Assembly: GCA_050084985.1 (NCBI GenBank) | Contig: JBITNC010000002.1 | Coordinates: 24,180,001 to 24,244,000 of the forward strand | Reading direction: 5' to 3' | DNA length: 64,000 bases | DNA from: Nageia nagi | Lineage: Eukaryota; Pinophyta | In this document: positions 48,251-60,968 of the stretch, in pieces | Layout: every line of letters begins with the position of its first letter | Numbering within the stretch: position 1 is the stretch's first letter | Notes under the pieces: model-generated | Told to the model about the DNA's origin: nothing | The model's database searches: none | What the model saw: only the letters and a program-made list of their open reading frames with translations | Position numbers and translations under genes: made by a program

Positions 48251-49314
48251 AATTCTACAAGCATAAGGATTCTATTAGGTTGATTTAATTCTTTTTGAAT
48301 CCATATATGTTGTAACTACTTCCTTCTTAATAAAGTTGTTGAGCACTTTATTTTGTTTGTATACATTGATTATACATTAGGTGACTATAAGTAGTGGCTT
48401 TTTAGTGATGAATTATAGTGAACTATAAATTGAAGCACATTAAATCAAGGAGAAAAGTTTTTTATGAAAAAATTATAGCTATATTCATCTAACTTTTACT
48501 CTCTTGATTTATTCACTAGATAGCTTCAAAAACTATGTTGTGCACACTTTGACAATTTCTTATGGTTAGTGAAGTTATCCTAACGAGGGAGTGAAGTTTG
48601 AATTCTTATGTTGAATTCATAATTATGATGAAAACTTCATCTCTAAGAGGATATTTTGATGTATATTTTTGATCTTAATATACATATTTGTGGTTAGTTT
48701 TCTCTATGTAAAGAACTCATGGTACATTTTTGGTTTCTATTATCACTATATAAGGAATTGGTATGTGCATTTTAGCATTGTTTAATTATCCATATGTGAG
48801 GTATTCATATGTGCATATGCTATATTTTTTGATGATGATAAACACATATTTTCTAATATACAATAGGTGATTATGAGTATTGTCTTGGCATCTTTGTGAT
48901 AACTTATAGTGCATCATTGATCAGTTTATGGATGGCATTATTTAATTTATTTATCATATTATTTATATGAATATTTATATATGAATCTAACTGATCTTGT
49001 TTATGAGTTACTTGTATCTTGCAAGTTTCATCTTGAGAATGCAGGTTACTTACTTCAACTGGGCAGGCTTAATGAGGCTCACATGTCAACTTAGTGTTGA
49101 TCAAATACACTTTATAGTGAAACTAGTTATGGTTAATGATTGTATTGTAAACCATTTTGTTAAATGGTAAAGTAGTGAGTCTCAAATTAAGATCTTGCTT
49201 ATTTCTCAAAGATGTAAAAGTTCTCATCTCCACTTGTACCTCTATGGAGGAGAACTCTCTCTTACTCTCTCTTTCTTCCTCTATGTTCTATCCCAATATT
49301 ACATTAAGGGGGAG
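48251..49314 (+). other. 3' untranslated region of Copia A
   Basis: About 1.06 kb between RNase H and the polypurine tract with no gene; the equivalent stretch in copy B is 54717-55760. The words 'atgatgataaacacatatttt' and 'gcatcattgatcagtttatgg' are shared between them (reverse orientation in B). It ends with the purine tract AAGGGGGAG. Confidence 0.65.
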
Positions 49315-49754
49315 TGTTAGAATTTGTAAACTAATATTATGTAATATTTCTCTTTAGTGTAAAATCACTTAATTCTTAAAGTATCTTTAGATACTTTAAA
49401 TCATTAAAAGAATAAATATGAAAAAATATTAACCTTACTCTTAGGTAAAAGGAAGGTTAAAGAGTGGGTTTCATTTTATCAATACAAATGTACCTCCTCT
49501 TATAATGTAACTTGAAAGCAAGCTATGCTATATGTTTAGGGTTTGGAGAGATAGGAAGAGATTCTATAAGAGAAGTCCTTCAAAATAAGAAGATCTTGGT
49601 TAGTGGATATACTCTTAAGGAGGGAGGAACCACTTTATATCTTATGTTTTTTGTGAGGTTGGTTTATTTTATTATGTTATTTTGTTGATGTTGTGAGTAC
49701 CTTCTTGAGATCTTGGTAGACTAGAAATTAATTCAAAAAAGGTTAATTTCATCA
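49315..49754 (+). repeat. 3' LTR of Copia A
   Basis: A 440-bp partner of 41389-41830, beginning directly after AAGGGGGAG. Confidence 0.92.
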
Positions 49755-49849
49755 TCCTGTTCACAAGATCTTAAGATTCATAAATTCTCTATGATTCACA
49801 AGTTCTTTATATTTACATGTTCATAATGTTCATATGCATTTTATGATTA

Positions 49850-50100
49850 TGGAAGACATCCCAATAGTACCTATGGAAAAGGGTTCCCACAATTATAAAT
49901 CCATGATGAATATTTATTATGAACCCTTTGTTGGTTTAGGCATTAATCATCACCTTATGAGCACTACCTAATGATACCTAGGGAAAAGGGTACCTGCAAT
50001 GTCAAGTTCATAGTGAATATTTCTAAGACCTCGATGTTACCTAGGGAAAATAGTACCCATAATGAAAAGGTAATTGTGAATATTTACAAGACTCATTTGA
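49850..50100. repeat. Diverged tandem repeat, 60-70 bp unit plus spacer
   Basis: 'tacctatggaaaagggttccca', 'tacctagggaaaagggtacct' and 'tacctagggaaaatagtaccca' recur near 49867, 49975 and 50037, each followed by 'agtgaatattt' or a close variant. Confidence 0.65.
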
Positions 50101-50130
50101 GTACTTTTGGTAGCATAAACCACAATCTTA

Positions 50131-50430
50131 TAGAGTTTCTTCCATTAATATTCCCTTTTATAAATAGTAAATCTATAGATGTTGAGATCTCACAATTCTA
50201 GTATTAATGATAAAATTTATTTCATTAATGTTACCTTTTTTAAATAATAAATCTATGGATGATGAAATCTCACAAGTTCAAGAAGAATGATAGAGTTTCT
50301 TTCATTAATGTTCCCTTTTATAAATGATAAATATATGGATGATGAAATCTCACAAATTCAATATCAAATATAGAGTTTCTTTCATTAATATTTTCTTTTA
50401 TAAATGATAAATATATGGATAGTGAAAGCT
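50131..50430. repeat. Four-unit tandem repeat with 80-bp period
   Basis: Units begin 'tagagtttcttt(c)cattaat' (or 'taaaatttatttcattaat') at 50131, 50211, 50291 and 50371, exactly 80 bp apart. Each continues with 'ccttttataaat(g)ataaat(a)tatgga' and a 'gatgaaatctcacaa' type ending. Confidence 0.9.
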
Positions 50431-50709
50431 CTTATGATATTTTGATAAAAAAATATTTATGTTCCATTAGATGTTATGATCTTTAGAAAGTATTTATGTT
50501 CTCTCATTTTAGTTTCTTTGTAATTGATTTTCCATGTTATCACTAAAGTTGTTTCACAACAATCAATGCAATGAGCTGGAAAAATATATCACCAAAAAAT
50601 TTGCTAATTCAAAGCTTCATTAAGTTTAAGGGAGTATTAGTTTGCTCCCCCTCTTTCCTTTGGAAGCATAATTTCATTTTATTTCATTATATTTGCAAAG
50701 GTGGGAAAC
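50431..50709 (+). other. 3' end of an older LTR element's internal region
   Basis: No gene. It ends in 'aaaggtgggaaac', a polypurine-like tract directly before the LTR at 50710. Together with 40981-41388 and 49755-50430 it is probably the internal part of the element into which Copia A inserted. Confidence 0.5.
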
Positions 50710-50885
50710 TGTTGATACCTAATTTGGAACCTTTTTGGCCCAAATTAGTTGTAATATGATCTTTATGATAATATGTTCTATTTTATAATTATCTCTTATT
50801 ATTATCATTATAAGACAACACAAATTATATTCTCATAAGATATTATCTTTCTTTGAGAAAGATAATCACTAGCTATTGCAACCTT
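50710..50885 (+). repeat. Truncated LTR related to E3
   Basis: TGTTGATACCTAATTTGGAAC and the following 'atgttctattttata', 'atctcttattattatcatta' and 'ctcataagatatt' match 12494-12660. Similarity stops near 50885, so the LTR is truncated or has diverged beyond recognition. Confidence 0.7.
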
Positions 50886-52060
50886 GTGCAATGGGTATGA
50901 TGTAGATTAATAATTTTGCTTTCTAATTTTAAGTGTTATTTTTTATTAAAAGAAATAAGATATCAAAATATTTAATTAATATGTATTTAATTAACAAATA
51001 AATAAGTTTCCAAAAAAATTCATTCAAAAATTAAATTATTTTCTAGTATGGAAACAAAAGTAGGTACCTTGGAAGCGATTGAGTTGAAATCTTTATCTTG
51101 GACATCATTTGCTTTGCCCCCAACTCAATATCTTCATCCTAAATAATTTCCCTATCCTCCTCTTCATCTGTTGAAACCCTTATGGTAGGTCAACACAAGA
51201 GGTTGCTCTTCCATCGAACTTGCCAACTTTCTAGAGTCGTGGAGTGGCCCAATGGTAGTTTATCTCTAAAATGCACACAACCTTTGGTAGATTCCAAAAT
51301 ATTTTGAAAAAATAAGAAAATAGAAACTAGAAAAGAAAACTATTGAGATAATGAGGTACCCTTGCTAGTAGTAGTCTACTCTTCTATAGGAAATTTAGCA
51401 AGAAGATGGAAGGAGAGATGGGAGTTGAGATTAGAAATGTAAGAGGAAAGTTAAATAATTGATATAGAAGTGGTGTGATGTAGTGGTTAATGTGTTGATG
51501 GTGATGACTAGAGGAGCACCTTATTGGCAAGGGCATTTTTTATACCTCATTGATTTTACTATTGATGTAGAAGTGGAAGCCATCACACTGTTTTGTAGCT
51601 TAATTATTGATGGAAGCTATGTGGCATCTCATCCAATTTGTACTTGATGCATTATAAGGTTCCAATGCCTATAAAGTGATTGAAAATAGTATTAATCATG
51701 GTTTGAAATTAACAAACTTGGATTGCATGTAGGAATTTTGCATTGCTCACTCCCTTCATTAATACTAATAAAGCCAAGAGCAAATTACACATTAGAGTTG
51801 TTCTACTCTCTTTTATGTCAAAGCATGTCATTACTTGTAAGCCCACTAAAATAATTTATTATTTGTTGAATGTTATTTGTTTACTTCAAATATTTATCCT
51901 TTCATTTTTGCAATTTGCATGCTTCCTTATTTTACTCTTTACTCTACAATAGGATACAATTCTTAAAAAATTATATCGATAATCAACAACATTGTATATT
52001 CATATAAATATTTAATAATAACACTTTTTTGAAAAATGAAATGATGGAATGATAAAATCG
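50886..52060. other. No gene recognised
   Basis: AT-rich sequence without a supported gene. Short frames at 51743-51952 and elsewhere have no recognisable family. Confidence 0.4.
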
Positions 52061-53250
52061 ATTCAAATTAATTTGAATCACCAATAAACCCCATAAGAAA
52101 CATTCTCCACATTTGAAATGAAGAAATTGATTCGCATAGCTCATAGCTATGTTCCTTGCAATAGTCTTAGGGATAAACTTGGTTGCAGAACTATAGTCAT
52201 CGCATAGTTGAAGGCTATTCACAAACTTAGTAACATTTCTAATGGAGTATTTAATAACTTGAATGCAATTTCCAATATTTCTAAGTAATTCTCTATCTTT
52301 AGCTTCCAAATCATTCAATGCAAGTATTGTATTTGGAAATATAATCTGTTACCTTCATCTTACTCAATAGTTTCTTCGAATTGCTATAGATCTCATGTGT
52401 TCAATCTATCTCCTATAACAAAAGTGCAAATACTCTATCAAATTCAATCTACATACATCCAAGAGTCTTATTATTTCCTTTGTCTTTCATCAATGTCCTA
52501 CTCAAAACATAATCCTTGTTGCCTATTTTAGCATAAATATTTGAAAGGAGAACATATGATGGAGTATATTTAGTCTCCAATAAAAATAATTATTGCCATG
52601 TAATTCTTGCTCCTACATTCATAAGTGGCATACACATATGAAGAAGACTTCATTGCACACCTAATTTGGTGTGCTGCCTAGTGAAAGATGATAAATAATA
52701 CATGTTAAAAATATTTTCATAGGAATAATTACAATAAGAGTCACTAAAACACCCATATACTAGTCCTTATTGGATATTTGTAAGTAGAATACATAAACAT
52801 GTTATGCTATTTGCATGACTATTTGCAACCACTCTTTGAGGGATTTCTACACCTTCTTCTAAAATTCCCATCATGTTGCATGCTGGAAGGATATGGGAAA
52901 GGTTGAAGGGTTGGGATTTACTCTTGAAAATTACACCTACTTAAAAGTCTCTTGCATTATCTATATTTTGTAATCACTATGCATCGTGAGGTTGTAACTA
53001 TTGCATGCATCTTGTCCAAAAACTCACATGCATTCTCTATGTTTCATATTTTGTGTACATGTCTATTAGTGTATTCACCATTAAAATATCTAATCCACTT
53101 TTAAAAATCTTTTGGATTGAGCTTTCACAGTGTTGGGAAAGGTGGATAGGAAATTCTCCAACAAGTTGAGTGGAATGCCAACTATCAACACTACTGGTAG
53201 AGTAGACATTCTTAGCCCCCACATAAAGCTAACATACACATGGTGTAATT
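52060..53250 (-). pseudogene. DYW-type PPR pseudogene
   Basis: Minus strand, read across several frames. From upstream: IHLSQHCESSIQKIFKSGLD and VNTLIDMYTKYET (53150-53040), a standard PPR block. After a degenerate part comes the E motif YTPSYVLLSNIYAK (about 52570-52530), then E+ (TLGCM*IEFDRVFALLL, about 52470-52430), EIYSNSKKLLSKMKV and the DYW deaminase end LCDDYSSATKFIPKTIARNI and ANQFLHFKCGECFLWG (52210-52085). In intact DYW proteins this reads CxDCHxAxKFIS...RDANRFHHFKDGxCSCGDYW; here the CxxCH zinc ligands are partly lost and the final DYW is gone. DYW proteins edit C to U in plastid and mitochondrial transcripts. Stops and frameshifts rule out function. Confidence 0.9.
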
Positions 53251-54250
53251 AATCAATGCTCCAAAAAAATTGCATCATCAAACATGGTCCAAAAATGATT
53301 GACAATCATTGATTCAACATTATGCATTCTCCCTCTCCAAATAAAATACCTACGATGTAAATATAACTCTCCCAAGTGAGTAACCAACAATCATGATCAA
53401 ATATAACCGATTTGTATTCCAAAAAAATGCTTACACATATACAAAGGAAGATTAAACATATACCTTATGCATTTAAAATAAAACATTAGTATTCTAAAAT
53501 TAATTTAACAACTTATGCAAATACAAAAATATGAACAAGTTAAAAATAAAAAGTAAGAGATAGGTAATATAGAGTTATATTGAAGAAATCTTATGTAAAA
53601 TTTTTATTGAATACAAAACATGGAAAATATAATCTAATGAATGCAAGTGCTTTTGAAGTAAACACTTGTATACTTTAGTTTGTGTGATAAAATAATAACC
53701 ATTTATTTTTAGCACAAAATTACTATGTTTACAACTCGTAAGAAACTTGTGAGCAAGTAACTAGTAGCAAGCTAAAGGAAAATATGATTACATAATGGCA
53801 AGAAGAGTAGGAGGAAATAATATGGTATTGAGATTTAATAATGTTGATGAGGACATATGAAATAAGTACAAACATATTTTCCCTTACCTATCTCATTATT
53901 TGAAAATTTGAGGTCGATATTCACAGCATTGATAGGTTCTTTGCTCCTACTTTGATCCAGCTAGTGGTTTCATCACATTTTAGTTAGGGAGTTACATCTG
54001 TAAAATGTTGGTCACTATATTTTAGGAAAAACAACTTTGTAAGGTAGATAAAAGGAGGTTGAAGATATATGGCCACACTAAAGTAGCTATTCTTCTCAAA
54101 GTTGGAATGTTAGGTTAATCACATAGGAATATACATCATCTGCTTACCAAGAAGAACACAATTTGTATTGACCTAAAACCATTTCATTCTCAAACTAGAC
54201 ATTGAAGTATTACTTTTGTGATCTTCAAATAAATGATATTGATGGGTTTC
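53251..54250. other. No gene recognised
   Basis: AT-rich sequence between the DYW pseudogene and Copia B with no reading frame of note. Confidence 0.4.
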
Positions 54251-54706
54251 TAATGAATTTAATCCTTTTTGAATAAACTCTAAACTACTAAGATCTCATA
54301 GAGATTCATACAACATCAATACAAAAACTTAATAACATAAGGCAATCTCACAAATAACACAAGATATAAGTGGTTCCTCCCTCCTTGTGATTAATTCCAC
54401 TAACTAAGATTTTATTCTAAATTATTCTCTTATAGAATATCTCCTCTCTCTTCAAACCCTAATCCTAGCTTTACAATAATTCCAATATAATGAAAACAAG
54501 GGTACCTCTCAATTTATAAGGAGAAACCCATCCTTTAACCCAAGGGTAATGTTAAAGATGTTTTTATTTTAATCCTATTTCTAAATTTATTTCTTTTTCT
54601 ATTTTTATTTCCTTAATGCTTTAAGGTATCTAAAGATACTTTAAGCATTAAGTGAATTTACATATAAAGAGAAATATAATACAATATTACATTACAAATT
54701 CTAACA
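54251..54706 (-). repeat. 3' LTR of Copia B
   Basis: A 456-bp LTR matching 61691-62160; the right edge is AATTCTAACA, followed directly by CTCCCCCTTT (the purine tract of the minus strand). Confidence 0.92.
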
Positions 54707-54716
54707 CTCCCCCTTT

Positions 54717-55760
54717 ATATTATATTGGAAGAGAGATTAAAGAAATAAGAGAGAGAGAAAGAGAGAGAGTTTTCCTCCAAAAATATACAAGAAAAGATGA
54801 TAACTTTTATATAATTGAGAAATAACCAAAATCTTAGTTTGAGACTTATTACACCACCATTTGACAAAATGGTTTACAATACAATCATTAACTATAATTG
54901 GTTTCACTGTAAGTATATTTGATCAACACTAATTTGATATGTGAGCCTCCATGAGATATATAAAGTAACTTACATTTCAAGATGAAACTTGCAAGCTATA
55001 AAAAGCTCATAAACATGACTAGTTAGATGCATTATATAAATATTTATATCAATCATAAGACAAATGAACTAAGTAATGCCATCCATAAACTAATCAATGA
55101 TGCACTATTAATCATCACAAAGATGCCAAGCCAATATTTATAGTCATCTGCTACAATATTAAAAACATGTATTAATCAAATAATAGCATATGTATATATA
55201 ACAAACTCACATATGGATAACCAAATAGTGCCAACAAACACATATTGATTCCTCACATAATGATAACAAAAAATGTACCATGAGTTGCTCATAGAGCGAA
55301 CTAACCATAGAGGTGTACATTTAGATCAATATTATATAACAAAAAAACCTCATAGGGATGAAGTTATCATCACATACATGAATTCATAAATATGAATTCA
55401 GACTTCACTCCCCTTGAAGACAAATTCAAACTTCACTATCATAATTAAGAAACTATCAAAGTGAGCACAAATTTTCTTAACATGGCTAGTGAATAAATTA
55501 GGAGAGACAAATTCAAATGAAAAGAGCTACAGTTGTTGCATCAAGAACTTTATCATTGATAAAATGTGCTTGGATTTGTGATACACTATAATTCATCCAA
55601 GCTCATACTTATAGTTACCAACAGAGGAATGTATAAGCAAAAGATATAAACCAAACAAAAGTTGAACAACTTTATTAATAAGAAAGAAATGATAATGAAT
55701 TCAATAAGAATCCAACATTTATGTCCCTTTTAAGGGCAACTTCATCAACCCAATAGACTT
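54717..55760 (-). other. 3' untranslated region of Copia B
   Basis: About 1 kb without coding sequence between RNase H and the 3' LTR. It includes a (GA)n-type tract near 54745-54770. Confidence 0.6.
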
Positions 55761-57296
55761 CATAAGTTCAAAAAATTGAGCTTAAGGAAGGGGCTTAGTG
55801 AAAAAATTAGCAAAGTTTAGTATTGATGGATAATACTACAAGTGTAGATGACCATCGAGAACCTTCTCTCTAATTAAGTGAGCTTGGATTTCTAAATGCT
55901 TTGTTCTCTGATAGAAAATAGTATTCTTTACCAAAGCAACAACCAATTGATTATATGAAGAAATTTGAGATGGAAGAACTTGCTCGTACCCAACTTCTTT
56001 CATAATATGCCTCAACTAGATGACTTCTTAGACTACAAGTGACATTGCATGGTATTTAGCTTCAATGTCAAAGAGTGTAATAGTAGGTTATTTCTTGGAA
56101 TCCTAGGAGATAGAAACCAAGACTAAACACATAAGTAGAGGTTGATTTTCTATCATCTTTATCTCCCTTATAATCATAATTTGAGAATCTTAAGAGAATA
56201 AATGAGGAAAACTTATCATATTTGATAGCAAGATCTTTAGTGCTCGCAACATACCTCAAAATTTGCTTAATAGCATTAAAGTGCCCAACATATGGCTTTT
56301 GCATAAAGTGAGCCATCAAATTCATATAAAAATCAATATTTGACTTGGAGATAGTCAAATAAATAAGACTACCAATAAGTTGCCTATAAGTTGTAGCATC
56401 TACCAAGAGTTGGAACTAAGAGACATAGAGATTCCAAGAGAGACTAGGATTGTAGCATGCTTGCATTCCTTCATACCAAACTTTTAAAAAATATCTAAAA
56501 TATACTTGGATTAATTGAGGTAAGTATAATTCTGATATTGGTACACTTGCATACCAAGGTAGTAGTGCAATAGACCAAGGTCTATCATTTCAAAAGTTAC
56601 CTTAAGTTTGGAGATGCACTCTTAGATGAAGACTATATTGTTCCTTGTAATCAATATATCATCAACATAATGAACAATAAAGATTAAGTCTTATCCATGG
56701 TTAAGCATATAAATATCTATATCAGATAAGCATTTAGAAAAACTAATTTCCTTAGAGAATCCTAAAAGCTTATGGTACTAGGCCCTAGGTACTTGCTTAA
56801 GTCCATACAAAGATTTCTTTAACTTGCAAATAAAAGATTCTTTGCCTTCCATAACAAACCCTTTTGGTGTATTCATGTATATTTTCACATCTAAGTCACC
56901 ATTGAGAAAAGCACTCTTAATATCAAGTTAAAAAAAATTTCCTTCCTAAGCTACTAAAAGAGCAAGTATTACCCTAATAGTAGGCATCTTTTCCACTAGA
57001 GCAAAGGTTTCCTCATTAAAAATTCTATATTTTTGAGCAAAACCTTTGGCTATTAACCTTACTTTGTATTTCTCAATTTCTCTAACTAAATTATATTTGA
57101 CCTTATAAATCCATTTGTTTCTATTCACATTATGTTTATTAGGATAAAGAACCAAATCCCAAGTTTGATTCTTCATTAGAGCCTCATACTCCACTTTCAT
57201 GGCATTCATCAAACATTCTTGCTTGGAAGCTTTTTTGAATAATGAGGGCTCATTATTACTATTAATTTTGGTAAATAAGGACTTATTTAGTGTCAT
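55761..57296 (-). pseudogene. Copia B reverse transcriptase-RNase H
   Basis: The RT N-terminus (57296-56946) reads MNAMKVEYEALMKNQTWDLVLYPNK, NRNKWIYKVKYNL and RLIAKGFAQKY, better preserved than in A. After a break it continues to the catalytic YVDD (56658-56669, HYVDDILI). The connection and RNase H start (56406-56068) read YRQLIGSLIYLTISKSNIDF, ILRYVASTKDLAIKYDK and YKGDKDDRKSTSTYVFSLG. The rest of RNase H to about 55760 is broken by stops. Confidence 0.9.
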
Positions 57297-58650
57297 AATC
57301 CTTTTTATCCTTTGTGTTAATAATTTTTGTTAATTAGGTGATAAATCTATATTAACATCCATCTAGATAGGTGCAATAGAAGAATCATCATCCTTATCTA
57401 GATTTTCGTAAGAAGTAGATTCTTTAAGTTCATTGAACTTGACATATCTTGAGATAAAAACTACTCTAGTATAAGGTTGATACAGCCTATAGCCTCTATG
57501 TTTATTATCATAACCGATAAATATACACCTTTCGGATCTCTTATGCATCTTATTCCTTTTCTTAAGAACAACAAAGGCATAAGCATCACAACCAAAGACC
57601 TTGAAGTGAGAGATATTAGGTTTTTTTCCTATCCATATCTCATATAGAGTTTTTTCTTAAAATTATTTCATAGGATATCTATTTAATATGTAGATTGCAA
57701 TATTTATAGCTTCACCCCAGAAGAAGCTAGGAAGATCATCCAACATACACCTAGTTATTTCCTGAATGGTTCTATTCTTCCTTTTGGCTACACTATTCTA
57801 TTGAGGAGTATAAGGGATTGTAAACCACCTCTTGATTCTATACTTAGTACAATAATAATTGAATTCATTGCTATTATACTCACCTCCATTATCAGATCTT
57901 AACATCTTGATTTTGAATCTAGATTGATTTTCAAGTAAGGCTTTGAAATCTTTGAACCTATCAAAGGTTTGATCCTTATGTTCTAAAATATAACCAAATG
58001 TCATCCTACTGAATTCATCAATATAGGTAAAAACATAATATGCTCCCCCTAGAGACTTAATTAGAAATATACCCATAAAATCTAAATGCACAAGCTAAAG
58101 AAGTTGAGTTGCTCTAGTTGCCTTATTCTTAGCAAATTTTTGTTGATTCATTTTACCTAGAATGCACTTCTCATAAAGACCAATTGTAGGTGATATTGTA
58201 GGCAAACCTTACATAAGTTCATTATCTTTCATAACTTGAATGTTCTTATGGTTAAGAAAGCTTAAATGATGGTACCAAAGATTGCCTCTAAACCAAATAT
58301 TAGTTGCAAGGCATATCTTTGTTGGAGATTGATCCACAATGTAAAGATCATCTTTCACTGATCCTTTTAACAAAGTGACAATACCTTTTTTCATGTACCA
58401 AGAGTGTGAGTTAAACTCAAAAGAGTAACCTTTCCTTGCAACCTAAACTATAGAAAGAAGATTCATAATGAGATTAGAAACATAAAGCACATTCTTAAGA
58501 ATCCTTCCTTGCAACCACACACTCCCAATACCTTGAACTTCAAGGACTAAACTATCACCTATCACAATTGCATATTTTCAATACTTATGAAAGTTTTAAA
58601 ACTTATCTTTTTCAAAACACATGTGATTAGTGCATCCATAATCAATAATC
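57297..58650 (-). pseudogene. Copia B protease-integrase region
   Basis: Protease starts WIIDYGCTNHMCF (58650 downwards), with DYG at 58635-58643 in place of DSG. The pre-integrase (58394-58209) has KDDLYIVDQSPTK and LWYHHLSFLNHKNI. The integrase core (58091-57798) is well kept: MHLDFMGIF (first Asp), YVFTYIDEFSRMTFGY, LRSDNGGEYNS (second Asp), FTIPYTPQ. The integrase tail (57548-57363) reads HKRSERCIFIGYDNKHRGYRL and VVFISRYVKFNE. Stops between these pieces inactivate it. Confidence 0.9.
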
Positions 58651-59661
58651 CAACCATGGGAAAAGATACAATACTTAGAGTAAAAAGTAGCAACATAACT
58701 AGAATGTTTATTCTTCTTCTTGTTATTAGAATTGTTTGATTTTTTAGATCCTTTTCTACCTTGACATTTCATTTTCTTAAAGTATTCAACTTCCTTTTGG
58801 CCATAGATGCCATAGAAATTACAATTTCTCTCTTGCTCTTTCTTTTTATTATGACAATTAGCTTTTATATGACCATAAATGTTACAAAAATTATAATTTC
58901 TATCAAATTTATATTTGGTTCTCTTAAACTTATCTTGATCATAATTTTTCCTATTTTCATCATTCTTGAAGTTCTTCTTAGGAGCATGAGTACCATTCTT
59001 TTGGTTATGACCCTTCTTTTTGAAGTGAGGCTTCATTGGTTCTAATACCATAAAGGATTTCTTAGGAGTGGTGAGAAAAGTTTTATTGTTAAGTGTTTTC
59101 TTATGTTTTAATAGATGCCTAGATAGACTTTCCAAGGAGACCACTTCTTTCTCATCATCAAGCTTAGTTTCAATAATAGTCACAAAATAGCTAAACTTAT
59201 TAGAAAGGTTTTGAAGGATGATGAAAGTCAAAAATTCATTTTTAATCCAATTTCAACCTCATCCCATAAGCTAATTTTCTAAGATCAAGGACTTTATTCA
59301 AATATATTACCACACTTTGTTTTTTCTCTTGATGATATTGCAATAAATTTTGAAGAATGGTAAACCTTCTAAAGGCTTTAGTGCCAAGATAAATACTCTT
59401 TAGTTTATCCCAAGCTTCCATTGCAAAGTAAGAAGATATCATAAGAAGGATATCATCTGAAACTACATAAAAGATCATAGAGGTTTCTAAATCATTTTTT
59501 ATGTTGTAAGCTTCAAGTTCATTCTCCCCAAATGGATAAACTTAGTTTTCATTGATAATCATTCAAAATTTTCATGCTTGAAGTTCTACTTTCATTCTAG
59601 GTTCTCAAATGCTAAATTTATAACCATCCAAGATATGATTGGATGCAAAAGAGTCTCCCAT
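58600..59661 (-). pseudogene. Copia B gag
   Basis: The ATG at 59661 (MGDSFASNHILDGYKFSI, then stop) is the same start as in A. The UBN2 core (59478-59242) reads IFYVVSDDILLMISS, AMEAWDKLKSIYLGTKAFRR and VVIYLNKVLDLRKL. A second frame (59231-58596) is Lys/Asn-rich with two decayed zinc knuckles (YNFCNIYGHIKANC with the first Cys lost, and CNFYGIYGQKEVEY). The frame runs on into the protease at WIIDYGCTNHMCF, so gag and protease are in one polyprotein. Confidence 0.88.
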
Positions 59662-60382
59662 TGCTACAAAATAATATGGAGTTAAACAATATAAGCATAT
59701 ATGTTAATTTTTTTAAAAAAAATCATCATGCAAACACATGTATGAACTAATCAAAAAATCAAATGTTGAACTAATAATAAGAATAATAACCATACATCCA
59801 ACATATTCATCACCAAGGATAATTGTAAAGAGTTGAGACTTATTTTCTTGTCTAAAAATTAAGCCTTCACTTGGATGCCTGTAAGGAGCCCAAGTCCTAC
59901 CAATCCTCAACTAGTTCCCCTTGTATAGTAATATACTCTTACAAGAAGTAATACTAGATATTTTTCAAAGTTATGACATATATTGGATCCATTAAATTAA
60001 TTATCTTGATTAAGTTTTTTATTTTCCTCCTAGATTATCAAGATAATCCTTGAATGGACGAGCGGACATGTGGTATCACTACACACATCCCTATCCACCT
60101 ATATGAAGTTAAATCCAAATCAATAGAGGATTTAAGAGAAATTGATAAGTACAAAATTTTCACCACTTGGATCATAAGATTAAAAGGTTTCAATCTGCGT
60201 TATCCTCACCTCATGGTGCCCCAAACAAGTCATGTTGCAGAATAATCTTACGGATGTGTTCATTTTAGGGAAAGCAATTTTTAAATGTTTGCATACTTTA
60301 TGTATAAAGTAAAATGAAAAACAAAAAAAATTTATTTTAAATGTAAAACTTCATCCACACTTTTACCATAGGTATGAGCTAA

Positions 60383-60625
60383 AGAGTCCAATGGGTTTTG
60401 TTAACAACCCCTAATGGACCTTTTTTTACAATGTGTTCATTTAACTTTTAAGAAACCACATTAATTTAAGTAACAACATTTGAATCTTAAGAGTCCAATG
60501 GGTATTGTTAAAAACCCCTAATGGATCTCTTTTAACAAAGGATCATTAATTTAAGTAACAACATTTGAACCCTAAGAGTCCAATGGATATTGTTAAAAAA
60601 CCCCTAATGGATCTCTATACAAAAA
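60383..60625. repeat. Three-copy tandem repeat in leader of Copia B
   Basis: 'gagtccaatggg(t)attgttaa' followed by 'aaacccctaatggatct' begins at about 60383, 60488 and 60577. Copies one and two are separated by 'ttaatttaagtaacaacatttgaa', which recurs between copies two and three. Confidence 0.88.
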
Positions 60626-60966
60626 AGTTCACTAAATTCTCCCTCTTATGACTTAAAAATAAATAATTCCATTAGCCATCCACATGTGCAATAATTATGC
60701 TATAGGAAACAAAAATAAATTATACATTTAAAATTATTTTTCTTTAAAAAACAAATACCCAAACATATGGTTTTCATGCATAATTAATATGAACATTAAA
60801 AAAATTAATTCATGCTAACAATGACTCCTTGTATGTGATAAATGTATTCATCCACATTAATCCAAGCTTTCGTTAACTCATGCAAGATTAAAGAAGTTAT
60901 TAAGTGCTTAAATTAAGTTTGTAAAATAGCACTTAAATAAAGAAATTTAGTAATTTAGTAAGTTGC

Positions 60967-60968
<2 letters not shown>

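Larger units (their letters stand above)
41389..49754 (+). mobile_element. Copia LTR retrotransposon A
   Basis: An 8.37-kb plus-strand element. LTRs are 41389-41830 and 49315-49754, both starting TGTTAGAATTTGTAA and ending ATCATCA or TTCATCA. The Met-tRNA type primer site TGGTATTAGATCC is at 41833-41845 and the polypurine tract AAGGGGGAG at 49306-49314. Internal order is gag, protease, integrase, RT, RNase H (44422-48250). Unusual are the 2.6-kb leader before gag and about 1 kb after RNase H; both also occur in copy B. The flanking 5-mers ACATG and TCCTG agree at only three positions, so the target duplication has decayed. Many stops show it is dead. Confidence 0.95.
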
